A DNA stretch of 7,754 bases from Rhodospirillaceae bacterium (GTDB taxonomy: Bacteria; Pseudomonadota; Alphaproteobacteria; UBA7985), in assembly GCA_002700865.1 (NCBI GenBank), contig PAFB01000077.1, positions 1-7,754 on the forward strand, written 5' to 3'. Below are positions 7,351 through 7,754 of this stretch, piece after piece. The position numbers and the translations under genes are program-made. Within the stretch, counting starts at the first letter, position 1; every line of letters begins with the position of its first letter. The notes under the pieces are model-generated. The model was not told the DNA's origin and ran no database searches. It saw nothing but the letters and a program-made list of their open reading frames with translations.

Positions 7351-7754
7351 ATGAACACCGAAACGATGAACGATGCGATCCTTGAAACTCCGGCTGAAGC
7401 ACCTGTAGCCCCTGCGCCTGTCGCGGCGGTGGTGGAGGAGCTGCGCCTGGATCAGGCAAGCATCGACCACTTCGGCGCCCGCTTTCAGGCGATTGCAGCC
7501 GAGGTGCGTAAAGATATTCTCTCCCCTGAGGGCGAGGAGGACTTCGTGGCTGAGCTACTGACCGCTCTTTTTGCCAAAGGTCACGTGTTGCTTGAATCGC
7601 GGCCGGGGCTGGGCAAAACCACGCTCGTTCGTTCTCTGGGCGCAGCTTTGGGTTTGCAGTTTGGTCGGGTGCAGTTCACGCCCGATCTCATGCCTGCTGA
7701 CATCACCGGCACAACCATCTTGCGCACCGACGAGCGCGGCGGGCTCTATCCGGA
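7351..7754 (+). CDS. MoxR-family AAA+ ATPase, 5' part only
   Basis: N-terminal 134 codons of an AAA+ ATPase; the gene continues past the right edge. MoxR proteins are thought to act as chaperone-like ATPases, often for VWA-domain partners encoded nearby. After an Ala/Pro/Glu-rich leader of about 40 residues come GHVLLESRPGLGKTT (P-loop with K89-T90) and the highly characteristic RVQFTPDLMPADITGT. Two things are unusual. The first P-loop position is S83, where MoxR proteins normally have Gly (EGVPGLGKT), and the usual V-G-Q/N-E segment before the P-loop is replaced by ILSPEGEED. Walker B, sensor motifs and the C-terminal lid lie outside the window. ATG 7351 has no strong Shine-Dalgarno; ATG 7366 is an in-frame alternative with no better site. 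The 86-bp gap to the upstream gene shows no obvious terminator, so co-transcription is likely. Confidence 0.93.
   Translation, partial: MNTETMNDAILETPAEAPVAPAPVAAVVEELRLDQASIDHFGARFQAIAAEVRKDILSPEGEEDFVAELLTALFAKGHVLLESRPGLGKTTLVRSLGAALGLQFGRVQFTPDLMPADITGTTILRTDERGGLYP

Overview
The window looks like chromosomal DNA from an alphaproteobacterium. The main clue is the tandem pair of an AMIN/Amidase_3 cell-wall amidase followed by a class A penicillin-binding protein of the PBP1A type, an arrangement common in that class. The MoaD sequence (an early YFAWVR segment and a PPVTGG terminus) also fits. Base composition is moderately GC-rich, and there is no tRNA, rRNA, CRISPR array, transposase or integrase. 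I cannot name a genus from the sequence alone.

Layout. Positions 1-330 hold no convincing gene. They form an upstream region with an AT-rich core (about 190-300) that carries a perfect 12-bp direct repeat. Positions 331-1713 (+) encode the amidase. After a 205-bp gap, 1919-4477 (+) encodes the bifunctional PBP1A. A short molybdopterin synthase small-subunit gene (moaD, 4531-4785) lies on the minus strand, convergent with PBP1A and only 53 bp from its stop. Positions 4786-5011 are a divergent promoter region. Positions 5012-7264 (+) encode a large, unrecognised membrane protein with a signal peptide, TPR-like helices, four predicted transmembrane helices and a low-complexity tail. It is followed after 86 bp by the start of a MoxR-type AAA+ ATPase (7351 onward) that runs off the right edge.

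How they fit together. The first two genes act on the same polymer: PBP1A polymerises and crosslinks peptidoglycan, and the amidase removes stem peptides during cell separation. moaD belongs to molybdenum cofactor synthesis, but its usual partner moaE is not in the window. The last two genes look like the start of a MoxR operon, in which an AAA+ ATPase generally works with VWA/DUF58 proteins and membrane or periplasmic partners. The 750-residue protein is the least explained part of the window and the best candidate for something new: its hydrophobic segments and charge pattern place both its TPR-like domain and its acidic C-terminal tail in the periplasm.
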